Source of the DNA: DATFVA01 sp963745945
Lineage (GTDB): Bacteria; Bacteroidota; Ignavibacteria; Ignavibacteriales; Ignavibacteriaceae
Assembly (NCBI GenBank): GCA_963745945.1
Contig: CAVUZG010000004.1
Location: forward strand, 186,001-250,000
Direction: 5' to 3'
DNA length: 64,000 bases
Below are positions 1 through 8,674 of this stretch, in pieces (the first letter of the stretch is position 1; every line of letters begins with the position of its first letter). The notes beneath the pieces are model-generated. The model searched no databases, was not told where the DNA came from, and saw only the letters and a program-made list of their open reading frames with translations. Position numbers and translations under genes: made by a program.

Positions 1-1
1 T

Positions 2-784
2 GAAGACCTGATCCATCCATTTATTTTCGGAAACAAATGGTATAAGTTAAAATACAATCTTATTGAGGCGGGAAAATTAAACAAAAAAACCCTGCTTACA
101 TTTGGCGGAGCCTACTCAAACCATATTTATGCTACAGCGGCGGCAGGAAAAATATTTGGATTTAAAACAATTGGAATAATAAGAGGTGAAGAACATCTGC
201 CATTGAACCCGGTTCTGGAATTTGCAAAAAGTAACGGAATGCTTATCAACTATGTTAAAAGGTCTGTATACAGGAAAAAGAATGAGCAGGAATTTATAGA
301 TTTGCTTTATAAAACTTATGGCGATTTTTACTTATTGCCCGAAGGAGGAACAAATCAACTTGCGGTTAAAGGTTGTTCTGAAATCCATAACTCAATTAAT
401 TTACATTACGATTACATTTGTACCGCCTGTGGAACAGGAGGAACAATTGCAGGATTAATTTCGGGAGCAAAGAAGGAATTTAAAGTTTTAGGTTTTTCAG
501 TTTTGAAAGGTGGAGATTTTCTAAATGATGTAGTAAAGGATCTGATTACTGCAACCGGTAATAATTCAGTTAATTGGGAAATATTTTCAGATTATCATTT
601 CGGGGGGTATGCAAAAAGCACTGCTCAATTAAAATCTTTCTTATCTGATTTTGAAACAACAAATAATTTTAAACCCGATTCAATATATTTTGGGAAAATG
701 CTTTTTGGGATATATGATTTAATTATTAAAGGTTACTTTAATGAAAATAAAACTATAATAGCACTAAATAGTGCTCCTGTCTGA
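2..784 (+). CDS. ACC deaminase / D-cysteine desulfhydrase family enzyme, 5'-truncated
   Basis: A pyridoxal-phosphate enzyme of fold type II. The frame is open from base 2, so the true start lies off the window; about 260 residues are visible against a usual 300-340. Motifs seen are GNKWYKL near the left edge (its Lys is the expected PLP Schiff base), TFGGAYSNH (the Ser-Asn pair of the substrate pocket), PEGGTNQLAVKG, and CGTGGTIAG (phosphate-binding loop). The family either opens the cyclopropane ring of ACC or releases sulfide and pyruvate from D-cysteine. Sequence alone does not choose, although D-cysteine desulfhydrase is the commoner bacterial activity. It converges on the small minus-strand gene that ends 9 bases later. 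Confidence 0.85.
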   Translation, partial: EDLIHPFIFGNKWYKLKYNLIEAGKLNKKTLLTFGGAYSNHIYATAAAGKIFGFKTIGIIRGEEHLPLNPVLEFAKSNGMLINYVKRSVYRKKNEQEFIDLLYKTYGDFYLLPEGGTNQLAVKGCSEIHNSINLHYDYICTACGTGGTIAGLISGAKKEFKVLGFSVLKGGDFLNDVVKDLITATGNNSVNWEIFSDYHFGGYAKSTAQLKSFLSDFETTNNFKPDSIYFGKMLFGIYDLIIKGYFNENKTIIALNSAPV

Positions 785-793
785 TATTAAGTT

Positions 794-994
794 TTATCCG
801 TTCGCTTTTGTGTACTGAGCAGTTTTTTCAAGAAGAACATTTCCTGCTAAAACTTCTTCCCTGAATTTCTGTTCTTCCAGTTTCAGTTTTCTGAATCGTT
901 CTTCAAGATAATCCAAAAATTCTTTTTCACTGAAGACTGTTTTTTTTGGAAGCTCAACCTTATTTTCATTTTCCCTTTTCATATTGCCATCCAC
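794..994 (-). CDS. Small hypothetical protein, 66 aa
   Basis: Short, highly charged, probably helical protein rich in Lys and Glu, with a central stretch FLDYLEERFRKLKLEEQKF that looks like an amphipathic or coiled-coil helix. No signal peptide, membrane segment or recognised domain. The frame opens with GTG at 994; an in-frame ATG at 982 gives 62 residues and may be the real start, since neither has a clear ribosome-binding site. It is isolated, converging on the desulfhydrase-like gene. I do not recognise it and assign no function. Confidence 0.45.
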   Translation of the reverse strand: MDGNMKRENENKVELPKKTVFSEKEFLDYLEERFRKLKLEEQKFREEVLAGNVLLEKTAQYTKANG

Positions 995-1302
995 TCTTAT
1001 TTGTTGAATTTATTATATAAAAATTATTTTCACTTTGCTGTGTCAAAAGATACAAATCGAAATTGTAAAGGATGTTAAGGAATTATTAAATCTGAGGTCA
1101 TTTAACAATACCATATTAAGATTTTTAGCTCGTCTGGACAAGCACAGTATACAAAATATGTTTTTAATGCTTTAATGAAATGATATTTATTTTCCGGTAT
1201 TTATAATTGCATACATCGAAAAACAATTCTGAAGAAGAATGGATTTAAATGATGAATCGGTTGGAATTCTGCAGATAGTAAATTGCCTGTTAAACTGAAT
1301 CC
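995..1302. other. Gene-free spacer
   Basis: About 308 bases between the small gene and the propeller protein's stop codon. I see no convincing reading frame, RNA gene, strong hairpin or promoter pair. It should contain the promoter for the minus-strand small gene and the 3' end of the propeller gene's transcript. Confidence 0.4.
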
Positions 1303-2832
1303 TTACTTTATCAGAGCCATTCTTTTTGTTGAAACGAAATCTCCCGCCTGAAGTCTATAAATGTAAATTCCGCTAGTCAATTCTGATCCGTTAAACTTTG
1401 CCGTGTAAGTTCCGGCGGGTTTATTTTCATCAACCAGAACTTTCACTTCATTCCCGAGAAGATCATAAATTGTAAGCTTAACGTGCGTTTCTTCGGGCAA
1501 TGAATATTTTATGGAAGTTGTCGGATTAAAGGGATTTGGATAATTCTGGTTCAGTGCAAAATCATTCGGCTTTGGTTCATATGTAACTTCTACCGGGGAT
1601 GAATAATCAGTCGCACCATTATAATCAATTTGTTTAAGCCTGTAATAAATTTTACCGCGGTAATTTAAATCGGCAAGATTATCCGTATACTCATAACTAT
1701 GTGATTCTGTTGAAGTACCGTAGCCTTGTACAAAATTCAGATTCTCCCATACACTCCCAGCTTTCCTTTGTACAAAGAAACCGTTGTTATTTGTTTCAGT
1801 TGCTGTTTCCCAGGATAGTTTAACGTTGCTCTCATCAAGTATTGCATTAAAACCGGATAGTTCAACAGGTATAACTCCACCTGAAGTTGTTTTAAGGATG
1901 GTTCCTCCCTCACCAACAGCATAACCTGTGAATGCATCGGCAAATGAAACACCAAGCAAATTATTTGACGTCATACTGTTTTGTATTTCCCAACTTGCTC
2001 CGCCATTGGAAGTTTTTATAATTATTCCGGCGGCGCCTACAGAATACCCGGTTTGTGCCACAGGAAAATTAATTGCATAGAGCACATTTGAAAAAAATGG
2101 CGCAGATGTCCAGTTTGCACCGCCATCAGTTGTTTTTGATATCGCTCCTTCGCCGGTAAAAACAGATGCTGAGGTAATCCCGTTATTTACATCAAAGAAA
2201 TGAACATCATAGAGTCTTCCTTCATTACTATTCAGATAAAAAGCTGTGAAGTTCCAGTTTTGTCCGCTATTTGTAGAGTTACCGAATAACGGCTGGAAAA
2301 TAGAATTTTCACCTGCAACAAATGCATTATCAGCATCAAGCATCTGCACTCCCCAGAATCCTCCGCCAAAAAAACCTGATTGAGAAATTGTCCATGAGTC
2401 GCCGGCATCTGTAGAATAAATTATTGTCTGAGATGTTCCACCTGCTATTCCGTAATTTCCGTTAAGAGATACAGAAAGAAGATCATCTGTAATTCCTGTG
2501 ATCGGTGTACTCCAGGAATTTCCCCCATCTGTAGTCTTTAAAACAATACCAAAATTGCCAACGATTACACCATGGTTAACATCATTGAAATAAATACCGT
2601 TTAATGTCCGTGTATTGCTTGGAGATTTAATTTCCCAGTTGGATCCGCCATCTGTGGTTTTTAGAATTATTCCATTTTCCCCGATAACGTACCCGTTATT
2701 TTCATCTACGAAGAAAACATTATTCAAATTCAGAGTTGTACCTGAATTTAGATTAAACCACCCTGATTGTGCATTCATTATTCCAGTACCGATCAGAACT
2801 ATCAGAATCAAAACAAAGTAGCGTTTGATCAT
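1303..2832 (-). CDS. Secreted YCF48/BNR-type beta-propeller protein with T9SS sorting domain
   Basis: A 509-residue exported protein. An N-terminal signal peptide (MIKRYFVLILIVLIGTG, then MNAQS) is followed by about six propeller blades, each with an Asp-box-like turn: KTTDGGSNWE, KTTDGGNSW, YSTDAGDSW, NSTNSGQNW, KTTDGGANW, KTSNGGASW. This is the YCF48/sortilin-like repeat also used by secreted glycan-binding proteins. A fibronectin-like segment (residues about 325-420, with ATETNNNGFFVQRK) precedes a C-terminal type A sorting domain that begins NQNYPNPFNPTTSIKYSLP and ends KRMALIK. The ATG follows a CTGGAG site by about 8 bases. It is probably delivered to the cell surface by the Por/T9SS machinery; the ligand is unknown. 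Confidence 0.85.
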   Translation of the reverse strand: MIKRYFVLILIVLIGTGIMNAQSGWFNLNSGTTLNLNNVFFVDENNGYVIGENGIILKTTDGGSNWEIKSPSNTRTLNGIYFNDVNHGVIVGNFGIVLKTTDGGNSWSTPITGITDDLLSVSLNGNYGIAGGTSQTIIYSTDAGDSWTISQSGFFGGGFWGVQMLDADNAFVAGENSIFQPLFGNSTNSGQNWNFTAFYLNSNEGRLYDVHFFDVNNGITSASVFTGEGAISKTTDGGANWTSAPFFSNVLYAINFPVAQTGYSVGAAGIIIKTSNGGASWEIQNSMTSNNLLGVSFADAFTGYAVGEGGTILKTTSGGVIPVELSGFNAILDESNVKLSWETATETNNNGFFVQRKAGSVWENLNFVQGYGTSTESHSYEYTDNLADLNYRGKIYYRLKQIDYNGATDYSSPVEVTYEPKPNDFALNQNYPNPFNPTTSIKYSLPEETHVKLTIYDLLGNEVKVLVDENKPAGTYTAKFNGSELTSGIYIYRLQAGDFVSTKRMALIK

Positions 2833-2927
2833 TTTTCAGCTCCAGAATATTTTTAATTTTTATACATTAAAGTTAAAATATTTCCAGTAAGTGAAAAGTG
2901 ATGTGGAAATCATTCAGCGAATAAAAT

Positions 2928-4076
2928 TCAGATTACAAGCCTGGGTATGTTCCTTGGAAGCCTGCTTAAAGATTCATAATTCAACTGATCGCTCAATTCA
3001 CTGAAAGAAGAAACTGAAATGCTCAGATCACCCTGGCATCCAATCAGCACAACTTCATCATTCCTTTTAATTCCGGGAACATCGGTTACATCTATAATCA
3101 GATGATTCATATTTACTATTCCGATTACTGCAACTCTTGTTCCGTTAACAAGTGCTCTGCCGTGGTTGCTCATTGAGCGGCTGAATCCCTGCGAGTAACC
3201 AACGGGCACAATTCCTATTTTCATATCTCTCTGTGCAAGGTAAGAAGTTCCGTAACCTACAAACTCCCCTGTCGCTACAGGTTTAACACTCATTATTTTA
3301 CTCTTCCACGAGATAATTCTTTTAAGCGGATCAGTTTTATTTTCCTGTTTGCCCAGGTATGAAATTAACGTTTCCCTGCTAGGCCAGAAACCGTACTGAA
3401 GAATTCCGATTCTCACCAGTTCCATTCTTGTCTGCGGATAAGAAACTGCAGAAGCGCTGCATGCAGTGTGCCTAATGTTAGGATGAACACCCTTTTCTTT
3501 GAACCATTTGTAGTAATTATTGAATTTTTTTATTTGCTGGTGAATCCTGTAATAGTTCGCAATGCTCTCGGCTCCGGCATAATGTGTACACATTCCTTCC
3601 AAAATAAAATTACCTTTATTCCTGTTCAGCAATTCAACCAGTTGTTCAAAATCCTTTTCCTGAAATCCGGTACGATTAAATCCTGTTTCAAGTTCGATAT
3701 GAATACGTGCAGGAGTATTGACCCGTTCAGCAGTTTTAAGCGCACATTCTAGTCTTGCAAGATCGAAAACCCAAAACTGAATTTTTTCATTTATTGCCCA
3801 TTCTACATCAGAATCATCAATCATTCCCATTATCATAATCTCGGATTCTTTTGTAATTGATGATTTTACGCGATAGGCTTCTTCAGTACTGAAAACAGAA
3901 AAATGATCAATGCCAGCCTTCTCAGCCATTGGAACAAATACTTCAATTCCATGTCCGTAAGCATTTCCTTTTACTACGGAAGATATTCTAACCTTCCTTC
4001 CGAACAATTTTCTGAGAAAGGCAATATTTGTGTTTAAAGATTCCTGGCTGAGTTCTAAAACTGAAGTATGAAACAT
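2928..4076 (-). CDS. alr: Alanine racemase
   Basis: A 382-residue PLP enzyme that interconverts L- and D-alanine, with the two-domain alanine racemase layout. The N-terminal TIM barrel carries VVKGNAYGHG, with Lys36 as the PLP lysine. The C-terminal beta domain carries FVGYGTSYLA, which should hold the catalytic Tyr, and IVPVGYSQGF. It is the last gene of a minus-strand run and starts 2 bases after the stop of the amidohydrolase. Because the same run encodes a second racemase-type enzyme, a symporter and an amidohydrolase, this copy may serve D-amino-acid or cell-wall-peptide use rather than only peptidoglycan precursor synthesis; that part is inference. Confidence 0.9.
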   Translation of the reverse strand: MFHTSVLELSQESLNTNIAFLRKLFGRKVRISSVVKGNAYGHGIEVFVPMAEKAGIDHFSVFSTEEAYRVKSSITKESEIMIMGMIDDSDVEWAINEKIQFWVFDLARLECALKTAERVNTPARIHIELETGFNRTGFQEKDFEQLVELLNRNKGNFILEGMCTHYAGAESIANYYRIHQQIKKFNNYYKWFKEKGVHPNIRHTACSASAVSYPQTRMELVRIGILQYGFWPSRETLISYLGKQENKTDPLKRIISWKSKIMSVKPVATGEFVGYGTSYLAQRDMKIGIVPVGYSQGFSRSMSNHGRALVNGTRVAVIGIVNMNHLIIDVTDVPGIKRNDEVVLIGCQGDLSISVSSFSELSDQLNYESLSRLPRNIPRLVI

Positions 4077-4078
4077 TT

Positions 4079-5227
4079 TTATTTCCTGTTCAAAATTTCA
4101 TTCATGATTGTGTGAAAAATAGTTACGCCAACGGGAATAATTTCATCAGGAAAATCATAATCAGGATTATGTAATTGCGGATGATTTTCACCCGATCCGA
4201 TTCCGAATAAAGCACCCTTGTACTTTTCAGTGAAATGTCCGAAATCTTCGGACCATCGGAATGGTGTTTTTATTTCACTAATTGAAAAATTATTTTTCTC
4301 TGCAGCATTTTTAATTATTTCCACACATTCATTATCATTAACAGTTGCAGGAAATTCTTCAGTATAACTTATTTCAACTTTTAATTTTTGATCTGATGCA
4401 ATCTTATTTACAATTTCTTCTGATTCTGAAATTAATGACCGCATATCATCATTTCTGAATGCTCTTAATGTAGCCATCAATTCTGCGTATCCTGCAGAAG
4501 TACCGAACGCTCTTTCACCAATACTTGCGTGAATTATTGTAACAAGTATAAAATCATTTTTGTTCTTTAATTTTTCCGGTAACAATAAAAGCTTTTTAAT
4601 TATTTCTGCCACAGCAAATGAAGGATTAATGCCGTTTTCAGGTTCTGCGGCATGAGAAGTTTTACCCGTTAGTTTAATTATCATTCCTTTTGATGCAGAA
4701 GCAAAGCTTCCCTTTCTTATTAAAATAGAATTCAATTCGTAACCTGGCAGATTATGAAAAGCAAAAACATAATCAGGTTTTATCTTTGAAAGCTTTGCAT
4801 CATTTATCATTCTTCCGGCACCTTCCCCGGTTTCTTCTGCAGGTTGAAAGAGAAGTATTACTTTCCCCTTAAAATCTTTATTTGAAGAGACTTGTTCGGC
4901 AAGTCCGGCAAGCACGGTCATATGTCCGTCGTGACCACACTTGTGCCCTTTATTTTTAAACTTCGATATATAATCAAAATCATTAATTTCCTGTATAGGA
5001 AGTGCATCAAGTTCACATCTGAAAAGTACCGAAGCACCTTCTTCTTTTCCTTTAAAGATGAAAGCTATTCCATTTCCCCCGATGTTTTTAATAGTCTCAT
5101 CAGGAGAGAATTTTGAAATGAATTTTATAACTTTTTCTATTGTGCTTTTTTCTTCACCTGCCAGTTCAGGTTCGGAGTGAATCGACTTACGCAGTTTTAT
5201 AAGCTCATTTAATGAATCATTCCTCAA
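4079..5227 (-). CDS. M20D-family amidohydrolase (N-acyl-amino-acid or dipeptide hydrolase)
   Basis: A 382-residue cytoplasmic metallo-amidohydrolase related to hippurate hydrolase, IAA-amino-acid hydrolase and N-acetyl-diaminopimelate deacetylase. Seen in order: KSIHSEPELAGEE near the start; GHKCGHDGHMTVLAGL with the Cys and His metal ligands; QPAEETGEGAGRMI with the catalytic Glu pair; the lid-dimerisation domain; and a C-terminal His ligand in NPDYDFPDE context. The exact amide substrate is not readable. Its ATG overlaps the symporter stop by 4 bases, which implies translational coupling to uptake. The neighbouring racemases point to an N-acylated or peptide-bound amino acid with one D-residue, as inference. 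Confidence 0.85.
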   Translation of the reverse strand: MRNDSLNELIKLRKSIHSEPELAGEEKSTIEKVIKFISKFSPDETIKNIGGNGIAFIFKGKEEGASVLFRCELDALPIQEINDFDYISKFKNKGHKCGHDGHMTVLAGLAEQVSSNKDFKGKVILLFQPAEETGEGAGRMINDAKLSKIKPDYVFAFHNLPGYELNSILIRKGSFASASKGMIIKLTGKTSHAAEPENGINPSFAVAEIIKKLLLLPEKLKNKNDFILVTIIHASIGERAFGTSAGYAELMATLRAFRNDDMRSLISESEEIVNKIASDQKLKVEISYTEEFPATVNDNECVEIIKNAAEKNNFSISEIKTPFRWSEDFGHFTEKYKGALFGIGSGENHPQLHNPDYDFPDEIIPVGVTIFHTIMNEILNRK

Positions 5228-6693
5228 TCAGCTTCCTCACTCAATTCAATAGATGAATTAATCTCTTCTGTTGAAGTCAAAAAACTTATCAGTATAAAAG
5301 TAGCTGCCGAAATTGAAATTCCATAAATGTTTGCATCAAGTCCCAGTGGTAGATTTATTCCTGAAGCTATCAAAGTGATTGTAGTTCCACCACCCAAAAG
5401 CATTGACCAAAGAGCAGCAGTTGAGTTGCTTCTTTTCCAGAAGAATGCTCCTATAACAGGAATAAATAAACCAGATACCATGAAGGCATAGGAATAAAGC
5501 ATTAATTGCAAAACGTTTTGCATTCCTGAAGCAAGAAACAAAGCAAGTGCACCGATAAGAAGTGTAACCAATTGTGAATATCTAAGAAATTTTTTCTGGT
5601 CTGAACTTATATTGAAAAACCTGTCAAGTATATCTGTCATAACATTTCCTGAAGCTGCCATAAGACAGCTGTCTGCTGTTGACATAATAGCTGAAAAGTA
5701 CGCGGACATCATCAATCCCATTAAACCTACGGGTAGTATAGAACGAAGAAGCATTGGCAGACCCATTTCAGAATCCATACTTCCAACAGTTGCGTAGCCG
5801 AGGTAATGGAACATTCCATCGTTAGCCGCAACCCTGGCAAATAAGCCAAGTATAACTCCCATAAATGCCATTGCCGGCCATTCAAATAATCCTGCAATAA
5901 ACCATGCCTTCTTAGCTTCCCTTTCAGATTTGCATGCATAAATTCTCTGGTAGAGTGTCATACCTACAAACCATATAGGAACAATTGTGACAAACCAGTT
6001 TACAAGTGTCTGCCAGGTTAAGTTTGTTAAAGAGAAAAATTCCGGCGGTAATGCCTTTGTAATTTCAGAATAGCCTCCCACAGCAAAATATGCGACAGGG
6101 ATTCCTATAAAAATTAATCCCACCATAAGAATTATCCACTGAACTGTATCAGTGTAAATAACAGCTTTTATTCCGCCAAGAAATGTATAGATGACTACAA
6201 TCGCTCCCATTATTAAAAGGGCAGTTTCCATATTTAGTGAAACAAATGATGCCGATGCCAGTTTAGCCCCGGCAAGTATCTGTGAACTTGTAAAACCAAT
6301 GTAACCAATAGCGGAAATAAACCCGGCAATTATAGCGACTTTCCTGTTGTAAAAACTTTCAAATATCTGGGGAAAGGTGTAAAGCTGTTTAAAGTTTTCC
6401 ATTTTGTTCACTTTTGGAATAAGCAATACTGCACTCAGCCAGGCTCCAATTAATCCGGTAAACAGCATCCACGAGCCTGATATTCCCATCACAAAACCAA
6501 GTCCCCCTAGACCAATTGAGAAACCGCCTCCTACATCAGTAGCAACTACTGAGAGTCCAACATGAAAACTGCTCATGCTTCTTCCGCCAACGAAATAATC
6601 TTCAGCATCCTGGTTTTTACGAAGGAAAAAAAATCCTATCCCCAGCATTGTTAACATATAAACTGAAAAGATAGTAAGGTCTATCCAATGCAT
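5224..6693 (-). CDS. Sodium:solute symporter (SSS family)
   Basis: A 489-residue integral inner-membrane transporter with about 13 hydrophobic segments, of the SSS family (PutP, PanF, SglT relatives). It opens with a membrane helix (MHWIDLTIFSVYMLTMLGIG), followed by the typical EDYFVGGRSMSSFHVGLS segment and ATDVGGGFSIGLGGLGF, the Na+/substrate region of the first inverted repeat. The cytoplasmic tail is short and acidic. Substrates in this family range from sugars to amino acids and carboxylates. The operon (amidohydrolase, two racemases, GNAT) suggests an amino acid or N-acyl/peptidyl amino acid. It ends in an ATGA overlap with the amidohydrolase and begins 2 bases after the racemase-like gene. 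Confidence 0.9.
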   Translation of the reverse strand: MHWIDLTIFSVYMLTMLGIGFFFLRKNQDAEDYFVGGRSMSSFHVGLSVVATDVGGGFSIGLGGLGFVMGISGSWMLFTGLIGAWLSAVLLIPKVNKMENFKQLYTFPQIFESFYNRKVAIIAGFISAIGYIGFTSSQILAGAKLASASFVSLNMETALLIMGAIVVIYTFLGGIKAVIYTDTVQWIILMVGLIFIGIPVAYFAVGGYSEITKALPPEFFSLTNLTWQTLVNWFVTIVPIWFVGMTLYQRIYACKSEREAKKAWFIAGLFEWPAMAFMGVILGLFARVAANDGMFHYLGYATVGSMDSEMGLPMLLRSILPVGLMGLMMSAYFSAIMSTADSCLMAASGNVMTDILDRFFNISSDQKKFLRYSQLVTLLIGALALFLASGMQNVLQLMLYSYAFMVSGLFIPVIGAFFWKRSNSTAALWSMLLGGGTTITLIASGINLPLGLDANIYGISISAATFILISFLTSTEEINSSIELSEEAD

Positions 6694-6695
6694 TA

Positions 6696-7790
6696 TTAAG
6701 CAATCTCCTTAGTTACATATTTAGTGTTCATCAAACGTGCAACAGCCATATAGTTTGGTTTAAAGTGTAACTGCCTGCCTACCGAGAATTTTCCTTTTTT
6801 TTCACCGATATCGTATACAGTCATATCAGAAGTTGTTCCTATAAATTTTACATTTTCATCCTTTGGAATTATATGAGCTGCATCAACATCGATCTCTCCG
6901 AAATCTACAATGGCTTTATAAGTCTTCTTATTTAATTGGTCATCCACATCAGACTGGAAATCGTGTGCAGTAATCCCGATTCCTGCGTCGGTTAAGTTGC
7001 CGTCCGGTACCATTTCTTTTTCTTCAAGTTCAAGAATCTCAGCAGAGAAATCGAAGGCGTTAGTCGAGAGATTTTTAAACTTTTTATTATTAATAATTGA
7101 AACTCCAAGAAATGCTGTTTCACCAATTCTAAAATGATTAATGCCGTCAGGCAGACGATTTTTCATTACAAGAGGAATAGTGATTGAACTTCCCGCAGAA
7201 ACAAGGTTAAGCTTTTTCTCAAACTTTTCTTCAATGAGCATTTTATACAAATTAAGCTGAACCATTTTATCATACGTCGGTTCAACTCCATACATACATC
7301 CCAGGTTTGTTCCGAGCCCTTCTACTTTAATGTTCTTCAACCGGAAAACTTTTTCGTAAAATGATAAAACATTATCACGCAGAATTCCTTCACGCAGTTC
7401 TCCGAGTTCAATCATTATTACAACACGATGGGTCTTACCACTCTTCTCTGCTTCCCTGTTAAGTGCTTCAATTGTCGTGTACGATGAATTAAGTGAAATA
7501 TCAGCATACTGAACAATCTTTTTTGCCAGTACCGGAGCCGGCGGTTTGATATACATTGTCACTATATCAGGATTAATTTCCTTTATTATTTTTAAGTTAG
7601 AAATTCTTGAATCTCCGACTGAGTGAACTTTCTTGATTGATTCATCACAGATAATTTTTTCCAGCACCTGCCTGTTACCGCCAAGAATCTTAACAACAAG
7701 GGACCATTCAATTTTTTTATTTGCAAGAAAGGAACTAAGCTTAATAATATTTTCTATAATACGATTTGTATTTACTATGAGTGTTGCCAT
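6696..7790 (-). CDS. Ornithine-racemase-like / alanine racemase N-terminal-domain PLP enzyme
   Basis: A 364-residue PLP enzyme with the fold-type III barrel of alanine racemase. SLVVKILGGN carries the PLP lysine (Lys34), as in amino-acid racemases of the Orr and YhfX type, and not the KxNAYGHG of true Alr. Further family features are VKVEGLGTNLGCMYG-like strand residues, SAGSSITIP (phosphate-binding loop) and HFRIGETAFLG. The C-terminal domain is shorter and different from Alr. It could racemise ornithine, lysine or another amino acid. It lies 1 base from the GNAT gene and 2 bases from the symporter, so the five genes form one operon. Confidence 0.75.
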   Translation of the reverse strand: MATLIVNTNRIIENIIKLSSFLANKKIEWSLVVKILGGNRQVLEKIICDESIKKVHSVGDSRISNLKIIKEINPDIVTMYIKPPAPVLAKKIVQYADISLNSSYTTIEALNREAEKSGKTHRVVIMIELGELREGILRDNVLSFYEKVFRLKNIKVEGLGTNLGCMYGVEPTYDKMVQLNLYKMLIEEKFEKKLNLVSAGSSITIPLVMKNRLPDGINHFRIGETAFLGVSIINNKKFKNLSTNAFDFSAEILELEEKEMVPDGNLTDAGIGITAHDFQSDVDDQLNKKTYKAIVDFGEIDVDAAHIIPKDENVKFIGTTSDMTVYDIGEKKGKFSVGRQLHFKPNYMAVARLMNTKYVTKEIA

Positions 7791-7791
7791 T

Positions 7792-8241
7792 TTATTTCTC
7801 TTTTATAAATCTCATTTCAGCATACTTCGTTGTGAACCCAATCCTTTCGTACAATCGTTTTGCAGGATTTTCATATTCAACATGAAGTTTAACATCCCCA
7901 TCCGCCAGTGAAATTGCTTTTTCAACAATCTGTCTACCGAATCCTTTTCCTCTCAGCCTGGAATCAACTGCGACATATACAAGTACATTTTCCGGAATGT
8001 AGCCCGACATACCTGTATTATTCATAACAAGTGCACCAATTAATTCATCATCAGTATAAGCTGCAAGAAGAAATCCGCCACAACCATTTTCATTTGAAAA
8101 TGCATAATCGATTGACTTGCCGATTGCTTCCTTTGAATCACCGAATTTATCAAGATGACGATGTAGAAAATTGATAAACTTTTCCTTTGTCAGTTTTTCA
8201 TCGAAATCTTTTTCTTTATTTATTTCTTTAAATGTCAACAT
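7792..8241 (-). CDS. GNAT-family N-acetyltransferase
   Basis: A 149-residue acetyl-CoA-dependent acyltransferase of the GNAT fold. The acetyl-CoA loop is readable as VDSRLRGKGFGRQIVEKAI (the R/QxxGxG/A motif), followed by LHVEYENPAKRLYERIGF, the usual motif B with Asn and the Tyr-containing helix. The substrate is unknown; since the operon handles an amino acid or its N-acyl form, an amino-acid N-acetylation role is possible. The ATG follows GGGAGAAATT, a good ribosome-binding site, and this is the first gene of the minus-strand operon. Confidence 0.8.
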   Translation of the reverse strand: MLTFKEINKEKDFDEKLTKEKFINFLHRHLDKFGDSKEAIGKSIDYAFSNENGCGGFLLAAYTDDELIGALVMNNTGMSGYIPENVLVYVAVDSRLRGKGFGRQIVEKAISLADGDVKLHVEYENPAKRLYERIGFTTKYAEMRFIKEK

Positions 8242-8674
8242 AATTTCTCCCTAATTAATTATTAATAGTAGTCCTCACTCATTCCGGTGTACAGAATGAA
8301 AACGAATATTTCTTATGATTTAAATGTATCTGAATGAAATAAAGAGTTCGAGGAAGGAATACTTAAAAGCAACTAAAGAGATTTCTCCCCACACCCTGTT
8401 ATTCCTGTCTGAAATAAGGTTTAATCATCTTTGCTGGAAATTTTTATGATCTGTTTTTGGCAGAATAGGAAATGGCACAACAATAATTATTTTTTCTTGA
8501 ATTTTGTATTGCAAATATACTAAAAATCGAATTAAGATTTCGTCCACTTGTTAAGGATCATTTAGAAATATAGCACATAAAGAAATGAAAAAGTAAATCC
8601 TGAAGAATAAAGTTTATGTAGCAGTTATGTTTTCGAATAGACAAATGAGCGACTTCTAAATTCAGAAACTGAAA
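8242..8674. other. Gene-free spacer upstream of the racemase operon
   Basis: About 430 bases with no convincing gene on either strand. Because the GNAT gene is the first in its operon, this stretch should hold the operon's control region. A weak inverted repeat CATTC-N9-GAATG lies about 40 bases upstream of the GNAT start (around 8279-8298). A minus-strand TATATTTG (8512-8519) matches the Bacteroidota -7 element but lacks a matching TTG about 20 bases upstream, so I do not call it a promoter. The left end also contains the GGGAG ribosome-binding site of the GNAT gene. Confidence 0.4.

Noticed and set aside
8512..8519. TATATTTG as a promoter for the racemase operon
   Set aside because: The -7 match is good, but no TTG lies about 20 bases upstream and the distance to the first gene is about 270 bases.
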